Positions 46,832 through 55,137 of a DNA stretch of 64,000 bases are shown piece by piece; position 1 is the first letter of the stretch; every line of letters begins with the position of its first letter. Origin of the DNA: Jiulongibacter sp024742395 (GTDB taxonomy: Bacteria > Bacteroidota > Bacteroidia > Cytophagales > Spirosomataceae); NCBI GenBank assembly GCA_965249455.1, contig OZ252236.1:1302001-1366000 (forward strand). The letters are read 5' to 3'. The notes under the pieces were generated by a model. That model ran no database searches. It saw only the letters and a program-made list of their open reading frames with translations, and was not told where the DNA came from. The position numbers and the translations under genes were made by a program.

Positions 46832-46884
46832 AATGTTAGATCGCAGAGTTCCTAGGGAAGACTCTGCTACAGGAAAATAATTTC
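46784..46884. repeat. Direct repeat copy 2 bounding the toxin islet
   Basis: The partner of 44099-44200 in the same orientation, 2,685 bp apart. Similarity begins sharply at GAAAACTATGAATAT and fades after about 90 bp. The internal palindrome is imperfect here because one pair becomes T-G. Confidence 0.85.
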
Positions 46885-46913
46885 CTACTTTCTACAGATT
46901 AAATAGCTTTTTG

Positions 46914-46952
46914 CAAAAAAAAAGGTCACACGCTTTTTGAGCAGTGACCTTT
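46914..46952 (-). terminator. Intrinsic terminator of the minus-strand lipoprotein gene
   Basis: On the minus strand, aaaggtcac and gtgaccttt form a 9-bp stem (46944-46952 and 46921-46929) that runs into a T tract, 20 bp after the stop codon. Confidence 0.85.
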
Positions 46953-46971
46953 CGTATTTCATTAATTTGGA

Positions 46972-47508
46972 TTAGTCTGCCATTACTACAGCACCAACTT
47001 CTATAGCAGGTTTCAAGTCGTCATAAAATTTGTAAGCGAGAGCTATTTTACCATTCTCTATTTTAACAGAATAATGCCAGGGTACTGAGATATCTTTTCC
47101 ACTTTCGTTATGCGTACAGCTATATATTCCCCACATATATACCCAGTCGCCTGTATAGGGCTCTTCAGTGGCTGTAATACCTGTGGCTGCTAGAATACCA
47201 ATGTTCTGATTACTTCTCGTGGTGGCAATTTTCGCCCACTGTTCCACTTCTTGATCTATAGAAAGAGTATCTCCGAAGGCTGGCCCAATAGACTTATATC
47301 CGGGCGTCACAGAATTCTTGGCTACACTTCCGTCTCCGTTAACTAGTGAAGTAAAGTAATCGTTAACTAAAGCGAAATTGACAGTATCATTTTCACTTAC
47401 GTAGTATGTTTTTGAATTAGTAGCAGTTTCGGCGGCTTCATTGCCAGAGCTGGAAGGTGTGCAAGAATAAAATGCAGTACCGGCAGATGCAATTACAGCT
47501 AATGTCAA
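46972..47508 (-). CDS. Putative lipoprotein, SnoaL/NTF2-like, start disrupted
   Basis: The 178-residue frame begins at a TTG and reads TLAVIASAGTAFYSC, i.e. the hydrophobic core and lipobox of a signal peptide without its charged N-terminus. An ATG at 47528 sits just upstream but out of frame: ATG-AAAA-CACTTTC. With one more A it would read MKNTFKSLTLAVIAS, a normal start. The gene is therefore probably frameshifted by a one-base deletion in the A-run, or the run is miscalled. The mature part ends in GDWVYMWGIYSC and SVKIENGKIALAYKFYDDLK, resembling SnoaL/NTF2-like folds of unknown function. A terminator follows. Confidence 0.6.
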   Translation of the reverse strand: MTLAVIASAGTAFYSCTPSSSGNEAAETATNSKTYYVSENDTVNFALVNDYFTSLVNGDGSVAKNSVTPGYKSIGPAFGDTLSIDQEVEQWAKIATTRSNQNIGILAATGITATEEPYTGDWVYMWGIYSCTHNESGKDISVPWHYSVKIENGKIALAYKFYDDLKPAIEVGAVVMAD

Positions 47509-47528
47509 GGATTTGAAAGTGTTTTCAT

Positions 47529-47893
47529 GTTTTTCGAATTTATTTATTTTTGAGATTTAACCTCTTTTATTCGCCGAACAAGATATATAGAAAAGCCTTT
47601 GATACTCAATTATTTTTAGGGAGTGGTCGCTGTAAATGGTTTATTCTCAAAAATATAGGAGATGCAATGCAGTAAAAATTGTTTTAGGTGGTGCGTTTGG
47701 CTTTCCCGATTGCAGCGTTTCCGCCAAGAACTCTGTTGTATTTCATGGGGAAGATTTGGAATATGCATTGAAACAAGACTGATCAAATAAAAAGAGAGCA
47801 TTTGGTTAGGTTCTTCTTATGTCAGGAAAGAAGATTGCCTAAATTTGTCCGTCGTATCATTGGCCTCAAGCCAATCAATTTAAACCATATACT
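47529..47893. other. Divergent intergenic region, no gene supported
   Basis: 365 bp between the minus-strand lipoprotein gene and the ABM-domain gene. A 61-codon frame on the minus strand has no features of a real protein. No exact promoter consensus was seen. Confidence 0.5.
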
Positions 47894-48181
47894 ATGATTC
47901 TTGAATTCGCGAAGCTGTACATCAAAAACGATCAAATAGAAGCATTTATAGCAGTGATGCCTAAAGCAGAGGCAGTTATTTCAAAGGCCAAAGGCTTTAA
48001 GTCTATCAACTTCAAAAGATCAGTAGAGAATCCTGCTACTTTTGTGGCAATGATAGAATGGGAAACGCTGGAAGACCATACGGTGGGTTTTAGAGAGTCA
48101 GAACTCTTTCCGGAGTGGAGGGCGGTGATTTCTCCTTACTTTGAATCAGCTCCGGAGGTAGAGCACTTTGCAATTGCCTAA
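47894..48181 (+). CDS. ABM (antibiotic biosynthesis monooxygenase) domain protein
   Basis: A 95-residue single-domain protein with the ABM ferredoxin-like pattern: an initial strand ILEFAKLYIKN, helix PKAEAVISKAKGF, strand KRSVENPATFVAMIEWETLEDH and a C-terminal FRESELFPEWRAVISPYF. Such small dimeric enzymes act on quinone or phenolic substrates or degrade haem; the specific reaction is not evident here. It lies 52 bp upstream of an SDR gene in the same direction, so the two may be co-transcribed. Confidence 0.8.
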   Translation: MILEFAKLYIKNDQIEAFIAVMPKAEAVISKAKGFKSINFKRSVENPATFVAMIEWETLEDHTVGFRESELFPEWRAVISPYFESAPEVEHFAIA

Positions 48182-48233
48182 GGAATATAAATCTGGAGCA
48201 TTCGCTTTAGATTAATTCAACTATTGAAATAAA

Positions 48234-48974
48234 ATGGAGAAGAAAACTGTATTAGTTACCGGTGGTGCCGGCGAAATAGGCTCTGCAATTAGTAGAAAAT
48301 TTGCAGAGAGCGGATATTCAGTAGTCATTACGTACAACAGTAATCTTAAAAAAGCTGAGTCCGTTTTGGCTTCATTGCCTGGTGAAGGGCACTGCCTGTT
48401 CCATGCTCCCAATACCGATGCAGAGAAGGTAAATGCTTTATCGGCCTTTGTTGAGAAGCAGTATGGTAGTTTAGATGTTTTGGTTAACAATGCAGGAATA
48501 ACCATACCCGTTAATCACGATGATCTGAACGGCCTTTCAGATGAGTGGATAGATAAAATAATGCAGACTAACTTCAGAGGTGGTTTTGCTATGGTAAGGG
48601 CTATGAAAGACCTGCTTCTCCGCTCTAAAGAAACCACAGCTTTGGTGGTTAATATCTCCTCTATTGCCGGAGTTTTTGCGGTGGGCTCTAATGTGGCCTA
48701 TTGTGCTTCTAAAGCAGCCGTGGATTCTATGACTAAATCTCTTGCCAGAGCTTTGGCACCAAAAATCAGAGTTGTATCCGTCTCTCCCGGCTTTGTAGAA
48801 GGAGAATATACTAAGAATTTTCCACCAGAGTTTTTGATTAGCCAAATGGAGAATACGCCATTGAAACGTTTTGCTACCGGGCATGACGTAGCCAAAGCCG
48901 TTCATTCTCTAACAGATGCACTTTCATTTTCTACGGGTACTATTATTACGGTAGATGGAGGCAGGCTTCTCTAA
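48234..48974 (+). CDS. SDR-family oxidoreductase
   Basis: A 246-residue classical short-chain dehydrogenase/reductase. The cofactor loop TGGAGEIG is at 9-16, NNAG at 85-88, the catalytic Ser in NISSIAG (142/143) and Y156-CAS-K160. The C-terminal PGFVEG and GTIITVDGG are typical of 3-ketoacyl-ACP reductase-like SDRs. The substrate cannot be told. It probably shares a transcript with the upstream ABM protein. Confidence 0.88.
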   Translation: MEKKTVLVTGGAGEIGSAISRKFAESGYSVVITYNSNLKKAESVLASLPGEGHCLFHAPNTDAEKVNALSAFVEKQYGSLDVLVNNAGITIPVNHDDLNGLSDEWIDKIMQTNFRGGFAMVRAMKDLLLRSKETTALVVNISSIAGVFAVGSNVAYCASKAAVDSMTKSLARALAPKIRVVSVSPGFVEGEYTKNFPPEFLISQMENTPLKRFATGHDVAKAVHSLTDALSFSTGTIITVDGGRLL

Positions 48975-49232
48975 TTTTCGCAGGTTTACTTTGCACCGAG
49001 ACTTGTAGAATTTATATTCTCGAGATCTGCTTGGCATTAAGAGTAATCTAGTGAAGCATGGAAGAGAAGGCTAAAGGAATGACGAAAGGAAATTCAATTC
49101 TTAGAAATTGAATCTTTTATTGCTTAAAAAGCACAGTGCTTACAATCATTTACGATTTTGTTATCCCCTGATTTAATGCTTTTTATTCTGTGGTTTTTTC
49201 TTTAATCTTAAATAACCTTTATCTATTGAAAC

Positions 49233-50090
49233 ATGAAAAAAATCTTAACGCTTTTGTTTGTCTTGAGCTTCCAAACGCTAACGGCACAGAAAGTTATAAA
49301 ACTGTACGATGGAATTCCTCCTGGTTCTGAAAACGCAACATGGTCTGAGCAAATATCCACGCAAAACCAATTCAATACTGAAGTGGTCTATAATGTTAAG
49401 GACCCTTCAGTCATCGCTTATTTGCCGCCTGAACATCTTAATACGGGTACTTCCGTAATAATAGCACCGGGTGGGGCATTTCATACTTTGAGTATAAATA
49501 GCGAAGGCATAGAATTAGCGAAATATTTAAACAGTATTGGAATAGCAGCTTTTGTCCTGAAATATCGTGTGGCCCCAAGCTTTACAAAGGACCCGGTCAA
49601 AGAATTACTCTCCAAGATGGAGAATACCGAAGCCTTGGATACTGAAAACGAACCCTATATAGAATTAGCCTTGGCAGATAGACTAAAGGCTGTTGAATAT
49701 GTTCGTGAGCATGCAGAGGAAATGAAGCTGAATCCTGACAAAATTGGCTTCATGGGCTTTTCGGCTGGCGGAACACTCACCATGTCGGTAGTTTACAATG
49801 GTAACCAAAAAAGTAAGCCGAATTTTGTAGCACCCATTTATGCTTACGAGCCTGCCATTATAGGCTCTGATGTTCCTTCAGAGAAGACACCGATTTTTAT
49901 AACAGTGGCTGGTGATGACCAATTAGGCATGATGCCCATGAGTATTTCCATTTATAAGAAGTGGTTTGAAGCAGGGCAGCCGGCAGAGCTTCACATTTAT
50001 GAGAAAGGTGGTCATGGTTTTGGCATGAGAAAGCAAAAACTTCCGGTAGATACCTGGTACGAGAGGTTCGGTGACTGGCTTTGGACCTAG
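49233..50090 (+). CDS. Secreted alpha/beta-hydrolase (BD-FAE/acetylesterase-like)
   Basis: A 285-residue protein with signal peptide MKKILTLLFVLSFQTLTAQ. The oxyanion region IIAPGGAF (77-84), nucleophile S177 in GFSAGG, acid in VAGDD (D228/D229) and H261 in GGHGFG form the esterase triad. The family includes polysaccharide acetyl- and feruloyl-type esterases (endo-1,4-beta-xylanase-like annotations), so removal of acyl groups from sugars outside the cytoplasm is likely. The next gene, also an esterase, begins 3 bp after its stop codon. Confidence 0.85.
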   Translation: MKKILTLLFVLSFQTLTAQKVIKLYDGIPPGSENATWSEQISTQNQFNTEVVYNVKDPSVIAYLPPEHLNTGTSVIIAPGGAFHTLSINSEGIELAKYLNSIGIAAFVLKYRVAPSFTKDPVKELLSKMENTEALDTENEPYIELALADRLKAVEYVREHAEEMKLNPDKIGFMGFSAGGTLTMSVVYNGNQKSKPNFVAPIYAYEPAIIGSDVPSEKTPIFITVAGDDQLGMMPMSISIYKKWFEAGQPAELHIYEKGGHGFGMRKQKLPVDTWYERFGDWLWT

Positions 50091-50093
50091 GGC

Positions 50094-50786
50094 TTGCGAG
50101 ATAAAATAAGACCCAGTAAATATGAAAGGATTTTTGGTCAATGGGAGGTAGCCCAAGGTGAAAAGGAAGCAGGAAATAGATTGAGACAGGATATGGGTGG
50201 AGTCAATAGGTACGCGGCCTCAAATAAAAAGGAGATGGGGAAAAAGATCAATGCTGTGCTCATTGGCGATTCAATTACCGATGCCTGGTATTCTTTAGAT
50301 TCAAGCTTTTTTAAACAGAATAATCTGTTGGGAAGAGGCATTAGTGGTCAGACCTCTACGCAATTATTGATTCGATTCAGGCAGGATGTGATAGATCTAA
50401 AGCCGGAAAAGGTATTAATACATATTGGAACCAATGATGTGGCTGAAAATACCGGCCCTTACAGTCAAAAATTGACTCTTGGAAATATTGAATCGATGAT
50501 AGACCTGGCTGAAAAGAACGGCATCAAAGTGGTCTTGGCATCAGTTCTTCCGGCTACCCGATTTGAGTGGAGGTTAGGTCTGGGTGATAAATCTGCAGAG
50601 ATCGTTGAACTCAATCAGCATATCAAAGCCTTAGCGAAGAAAAGAGGACTTGTTTATATCGACTATCATTCAGCCTTAAAGAATAAGGAAAACGGATTGG
50701 ATCCCGAGTATGCTGAAGATGGAGTTCATCCCACTTTGAAAGCTTATGGAATAATGGGGAAGCTAGTTCTGGAAGGCCTGAAATAA
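50094..50786 (+). CDS. SGNH/GDSL-family hydrolase
   Basis: A 230-residue esterase/acetylhydrolase with block I LIGDSITDAW (S60), block III IGTND (N114) and block V EDGVHP (D209, H212). The frame opens with a TTG only 3 bp after the previous stop codon and has no signal peptide. The segment before block I is still conserved-looking, so a later ATG start (50238) is less likely. Translational coupling to the upstream esterase is probable. Similar SGNH enzymes deacetylate sugars, but typical relatives are secreted, so the N-terminus may be disrupted. Confidence 0.8.
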   Translation: MRDKIRPSKYERIFGQWEVAQGEKEAGNRLRQDMGGVNRYAASNKKEMGKKINAVLIGDSITDAWYSLDSSFFKQNNLLGRGISGQTSTQLLIRFRQDVIDLKPEKVLIHIGTNDVAENTGPYSQKLTLGNIESMIDLAEKNGIKVVLASVLPATRFEWRLGLGDKSAEIVELNQHIKALAKKRGLVYIDYHSALKNKENGLDPEYAEDGVHPTLKAYGIMGKLVLEGLK

Positions 50787-51002
50787 ATTATCCTGTTCCG
50801 GTTTTTCTTATCTGACAGTTCTGAGTTTAACTTTTGACATAGAATAATTTAGGACCTTTTTATAATGCCCGGATTATAACAATTTTTAGTACTCATCTTG
50901 TCGAAAAGTACGCAAATTTTGATATCTGCCTTAAAAAGAAATCAATGTTTTAACTCCGCCTAGTATATTTATGGCTGTCAAAATTTCAACCCACTTGTGA
51001 AT

Positions 51003-53249
51003 ATGAATTTTCTGCGTTGGAGTAAATATATTTTGCTCTTCCTTTTTTCCTTTTTGATTTTCTCATTTAATACCAATATCTTTTTTGATGAACCGGAAAT
51101 CTCTCTGGATTCCTATCAGGTAGAAGAAGGATTTGAACTAAGTCTGGTAGCTTCAGAGCCACACTTTACGGCCCCGGTAACCATGGATTTTGACGATCAG
51201 GGTAGAATTTGGGTAGTAGAGATGAAGGGCTATATGCCAAATCTTGAAGGTATAGGAGAAGAAGAGCCGAACGGAAGAATTACTATTTTGGAAGATTTAG
51301 ATCATGACGGTAGGGTAGATCACTCCAAAGTATTTATGGATGGGCTGGTACTTCCACGTGCCATAGCCCATGTATACGGCGGCCTGCTATATACAGATGG
51401 CCCCGCTCTCTACTTTGTGAAAATAAAAAATGACAAGCCGGGTAAGAAAACGCTTGTTGACCCTATTTATGCAGATGGCGGTAATGTGGAGCATCAGCCC
51501 AATGGCCTGATGATGAATATTGACAACTGGATATACAATGCCAATACACATTTCAGATACCGTCTGTTGAACGGAAAATGGATCAAAGAGCCAAGTTCAT
51601 ACCGTGGGCAATGGGGAATCACTAAAGATAACTTTGGCAGACTTTACGTTAACAATAACTCAACCCAAATCCAGGGAGATCATGTCTTACCCAATGCGGT
51701 AATTCGTAATCAGTATTATAAGCCGAGATCCTCGGTTAGTCAGACCCTTACCAGAAATCAGCGAGTTTACCCTTTGCATGCTACGGCTGTAAACAGAGGG
51801 TATATGAAGGGAGTATTAGATGAAAACGGTTTGCTGAGAAATGTAACTGCCGCCTGCGGTCCTTTGGCTTACAGAGGAGGTAATTTCCCTGAATCATATG
51901 ACCAGAATGCTTTTGTTTGTATACCAGAAGCTAACTTGATTAAACGAAATCTTCTTCATTTTGGAAATACCAGCACGGTTGCCGAACAGGCATGGGAAGG
52001 TAAGGAGTTTATAGCTTCTACCGATGAAGGATTCAGACCCGTGAATCTTTTTAATGGTCCGGATGGTGCTATGTATATTGTGGATATGCATAGAGGGGTA
52101 ATCCAGCATAAAGCGTTTATTTCACAATACCTCACCGAATTATTATCAGAAAGGAAACTGGATACTCTTTTAAATCAGGGAAGAATATTAAAGGTAGTCA
52201 GCAAAGAAAAAGCCTTAAACAGTTATGAGAACCTAGATAAGGTTTCTTCAAAAGAATTGGTTGGATTACTAAGTAGCTCTAATGGCTGGATAAGAGACCG
52301 TGCACAGCAGTTGCTTATACAGAGAAAGGCTAAGTCTGTTAAAAAGGATCTTTTTGCTTTAGCAATAAATGAAGATAATCACATAGCATCATTACATGCT
52401 TTGTATTCTCTTGAAGGAATGAATCTCCTTTCTTTTGAAAATTTAGCAGAGGTTTTAAATGCCTCGCAAAACCGTGAAAAGATCGCTCATGTTTTAAGAT
52501 TATTAGAATCCTTTGCTTCAGTTAAATATTCCAGGGATATGAATAGCATGGCTGAGGCCGTCTTAGCTAAGAATGACCCATTTTTAGATTTATATCTTGG
52601 TATTGCTCTGCACCCATGGATGAAAGTTTCGTCTGAGAATTATTTACCTGTTGTATCAAAAATAGCACAAAGAAATAGTCAGGATAAAGTTATTCAGGAG
52701 GCATTGGTGAGTACCCTCTCCGATATGGAAGGGCTTTTCATTGAAAACCATAAACCAAATAGCCTTTTGAAGAGTTATTTGGAACTGGCTTTGAAAAACA
52801 GAGAGGGCAATGAAATGAATTCCATTTTTGTGGTAGAATCAAGAAAGGATGATAGCCGTACCAATGGGTTAAAGTTATTCCGCACTATCTGTGGAGCATG
52901 TCATGGAGCAGATGGGACAGGTATAGATGGTTTGGCTCCTCCATTAAAAGATTCAGAGTATATTGATGGGTCAATCCATAGATTAGCTTCTATAATTTTA
53001 CATGGCATTAGCGGCCCTATTCATGTAAATGGTAAGCTTTATGAGTTGGCGAACGATATGCCGGCATTAGTAAGTAATTCTGATATTAGCGACCAGGACA
53101 TAGTAGATATCGTACACTTTCTTCAAAATGCTTATGCCAAAGAGGAGAAACGTATATCAGCGGCTGAAGTAAAAAAGCTTAGAGATGACAAACCTTCAAC
53201 GGGCTTGTACACAGAAAAGGAACTTCTCGAGAAGAAGTTTGAGAAATAG
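51003..53249 (+). CDS. Secreted sorbosone dehydrogenase-like protein with C-terminal cytochrome c
   Basis: A 748-residue protein of the PVC-type haem-binding class. After a signal/anchor segment there is a beta-propeller of the L-sorbosone dehydrogenase/NHL type (VTMDFDDQGRIWVVEMKGY, GLLYTDGPALYF, FNGPDGAMYIVDMHRG). A HEAT-like helical region (about 400-600) and a C-terminal cytochrome c domain with C630-G-A-C-H634 follow; M-P in ANDMPAL is a plausible distal ligand. It probably oxidises a sugar or alcohol in the periplasm and passes electrons to the haem. I chose the ATG at 51003 over an in-frame GTG at 50997. The proximity of two esterases fits extracellular carbohydrate processing. Confidence 0.82.
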   Translation: MNFLRWSKYILLFLFSFLIFSFNTNIFFDEPEISLDSYQVEEGFELSLVASEPHFTAPVTMDFDDQGRIWVVEMKGYMPNLEGIGEEEPNGRITILEDLDHDGRVDHSKVFMDGLVLPRAIAHVYGGLLYTDGPALYFVKIKNDKPGKKTLVDPIYADGGNVEHQPNGLMMNIDNWIYNANTHFRYRLLNGKWIKEPSSYRGQWGITKDNFGRLYVNNNSTQIQGDHVLPNAVIRNQYYKPRSSVSQTLTRNQRVYPLHATAVNRGYMKGVLDENGLLRNVTAACGPLAYRGGNFPESYDQNAFVCIPEANLIKRNLLHFGNTSTVAEQAWEGKEFIASTDEGFRPVNLFNGPDGAMYIVDMHRGVIQHKAFISQYLTELLSERKLDTLLNQGRILKVVSKEKALNSYENLDKVSSKELVGLLSSSNGWIRDRAQQLLIQRKAKSVKKDLFALAINEDNHIASLHALYSLEGMNLLSFENLAEVLNASQNREKIAHVLRLLESFASVKYSRDMNSMAEAVLAKNDPFLDLYLGIALHPWMKVSSENYLPVVSKIAQRNSQDKVIQEALVSTLSDMEGLFIENHKPNSLLKSYLELALKNREGNEMNSIFVVESRKDDSRTNGLKLFRTICGACHGADGTGIDGLAPPLKDSEYIDGSIHRLASIILHGISGPIHVNGKLYELANDMPALVSNSDISDQDIVDIVHFLQNAYAKEEKRISAAEVKKLRDDKPSTGLYTEKELLEKKFEK

Positions 53250-53336
53250 TTAAGTGGGCTAATGGAGCAATTTCAGATTTTATTGAATAGAAATTTCTAA
53301 TTTGTATTCCATTGCCTAATGAAATGAAAATATGCT

Positions 53337-53699
53337 ATGCTGTCATCTGTTTCGCCTAAACTGCCCTACATAGATAAAAGTGCTACCAAAGAGTTTTATA
53401 CAGAGGGTTTGGCTTTTGAGCTTGTCTCTGAATATCCGGAGTATTTGATTCTGAAAAGAGATAAGATAGAACTTCATTTTTTTCCGTATCCCAGCTTGAA
53501 GCCTGATAAATCAGATTTCATGATTTATGTTCGCCTAAGTGAGGGCATTGAAGACTTCTACAAAGAAATTCAGCAAAGAGGAGTTAGGATTCATCCTAAT
53601 GGAGCAATGGAAACTAAGCCATGGAATCAAACAGAGTTTTCAATTCTTGATCCCAATGGCACGTTACTTACTTTTGGTCAAGCAGTAACTTCTGCTTAA
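53337..53699 (+). CDS. VOC-family (glyoxalase/bleomycin-resistance-like) protein
   Basis: A 120-residue protein with the two-module VOC fold: an N-terminal KLPYIDKSATKEFYTEGLAF and a C-terminal SILDPNGTLLTFGQ. Metal-ligand residues are plausible (H in IELHFF, E in TEFSILD), but the specific reaction is unknown. Its stop codon overlaps the stop codon of the convergent MFS gene within the shared tetranucleotide TTAA. Confidence 0.8.
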   Translation: MLSSVSPKLPYIDKSATKEFYTEGLAFELVSEYPEYLILKRDKIELHFFPYPSLKPDKSDFMIYVRLSEGIEDFYKEIQQRGVRIHPNGAMETKPWNQTEFSILDPNGTLLTFGQAVTSA

Positions 53700-54994
53700 T
53701 CTACATTTTTTGAGCTGTTAATCCAGGTCATGATACCGGCAACAAGTGCTGGCAAAGCGAAGATCAGAAAGTTGGTTCCGATGGTGAGTCCCATTCCTAT
53801 AAGGACCCCAGCTAAAGCGGGCCCAACAATTCCCCCAAATCTCCCGGCACCCATTGCCCAACCAATTCCAGTTGTTTTTATTTGAGTAGGGTACATTCTG
53901 GCCGCAAAGGCGTACAGACCTACAAATCCTCCCTGAATACCAAAACCCAAAAGTGCAAAAACCAATAGAATGTAATCTGAACCAACAAAGAATCCAAAAC
54001 AGGCCATAAGAGCTGCGGTTAAAATCAGGATGATTCCGATGGTTTTTTTGAGTCCGTATTTACTGGAGAAATATCCTTGGGTGATTATACCAAAGAAGGC
54101 ACCAATATTAAAGACTGTACCGGCATAAATGGCGAGCTCTAATGATAAACCCGCGTCAGTGGCTAGTTTCGGAATCCAGCTGGTCATAAAAAACAAGGCT
54201 GCGAAGGCCATAAACAGGGCTGTCCATAGTTGCAATGATGGTTTTCTGTATTCGCCGCTAAGAAGCTCACCTACAGGAATAGCTCCGGTGGGTGTGGCTT
54301 TTTGAGGGAGTTCGGTAATATTTTCAAAGCCCATTTTGCTTAAGATCTTGTTCACTTTTTGCAGGGCATTTTTAGGATGCTTTTTAAAATAAAAGTCAAT
54401 AGACTCAGAAAGGAAAAAGATTATCAACGGAATGGAGACCAAAGAGGCATAGCCGGCGTAGCGGTACATTTGTTCCCAGCCTTCTGTAGGGATAATTTTA
54501 GCGGCTACCAGTCCGGACAAAACAGCTCCTACCGGGTAGCCCGAAATGACAAAACTTACCCAGAAGTTTCTTGATTTGTTTGGGGTGTACTCTGAGGCAA
54601 GTGCTGCCGTACTGGCCAGCATGCAGCCGATGCCTAGTCCGGCAAGAAAACGATATATAAGTAAATGATTGACAGTAGTGGCAGTGGAGGTCATGAAAAT
54701 AGCCAGACCCATGAGAATTCCACTGATAAGTATCATGTTCTTTCGGCCTATTTTATCTGCAAACGGAGCGATGAGCAGGGTGCCTAAAGTCATACCGGCC
54801 AATCCGGCACCGAAAACAGTGCCGAGAGTTTGAGGGCTTACGTTCCATGCTGTGGCAATTGCCGGAGCTGTATAAGAGATTACCAGCACATCCATGCCAT
54901 CAAGCATGTTCATTAAGAAACAAATGAAAATAGTGCTGTACTGCAGTTTTGTTAACTGACTGTTGTCAATTAGTTCAGTGGGAGAAAAAGACAT
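53696..54994 (-). CDS. MFS transporter, aromatic acid:H+ symporter (AAHS) type
   Basis: A 432-residue transporter with about twelve membrane segments. The AAHS hallmark in helix 1 is MLDGMDVLVISYTAPAI, followed by the loop 2-3 motif GTLLIAPFADKIGRK and GIGCMLASTAALASEYTP in the third and fourth segments. AAHS members import benzoate-type or short organic acids with protons. I use the ATG at 54994; a TTG nine bases upstream is the only longer start. It is the last gene of a minus-strand group with a CoA-transferase, SDR and acyl-CoA dehydrogenase, so it may import the acid that the group degrades. Confidence 0.85.
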   Translation of the reverse strand: MSFSPTELIDNSQLTKLQYSTIFICFLMNMLDGMDVLVISYTAPAIATAWNVSPQTLGTVFGAGLAGMTLGTLLIAPFADKIGRKNMILISGILMGLAIFMTSTATTVNHLLIYRFLAGLGIGCMLASTAALASEYTPNKSRNFWVSFVISGYPVGAVLSGLVAAKIIPTEGWEQMYRYAGYASLVSIPLIIFFLSESIDFYFKKHPKNALQKVNKILSKMGFENITELPQKATPTGAIPVGELLSGEYRKPSLQLWTALFMAFAALFFMTSWIPKLATDAGLSLELAIYAGTVFNIGAFFGIITQGYFSSKYGLKKTIGIILILTAALMACFGFFVGSDYILLVFALLGFGIQGGFVGLYAFAARMYPTQIKTTGIGWAMGAGRFGGIVGPALAGVLIGMGLTIGTNFLIFALPALVAGIMTWINSSKNVD

Positions 54995-55137
54995 TTTATT
55001 CAATAGGGTATTAATTGAAATAAATGTAAGACCAAAAAATTATACTTCCGGCCTTTAGTGTCCTTATTTAGCCTTTTTTATTCGTTTTTTGCTGTATTTA
55101 TATCAGCCACTTTAGTATGTATGCCTTTTCAATCGGC

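Noticed and set aside
44099..46884. Direct repeats as ends of an insertion sequence
   Set aside because: They are direct, not inverted, with no transposase between them. One side derives from a coding tail, so a transposon is not supported.
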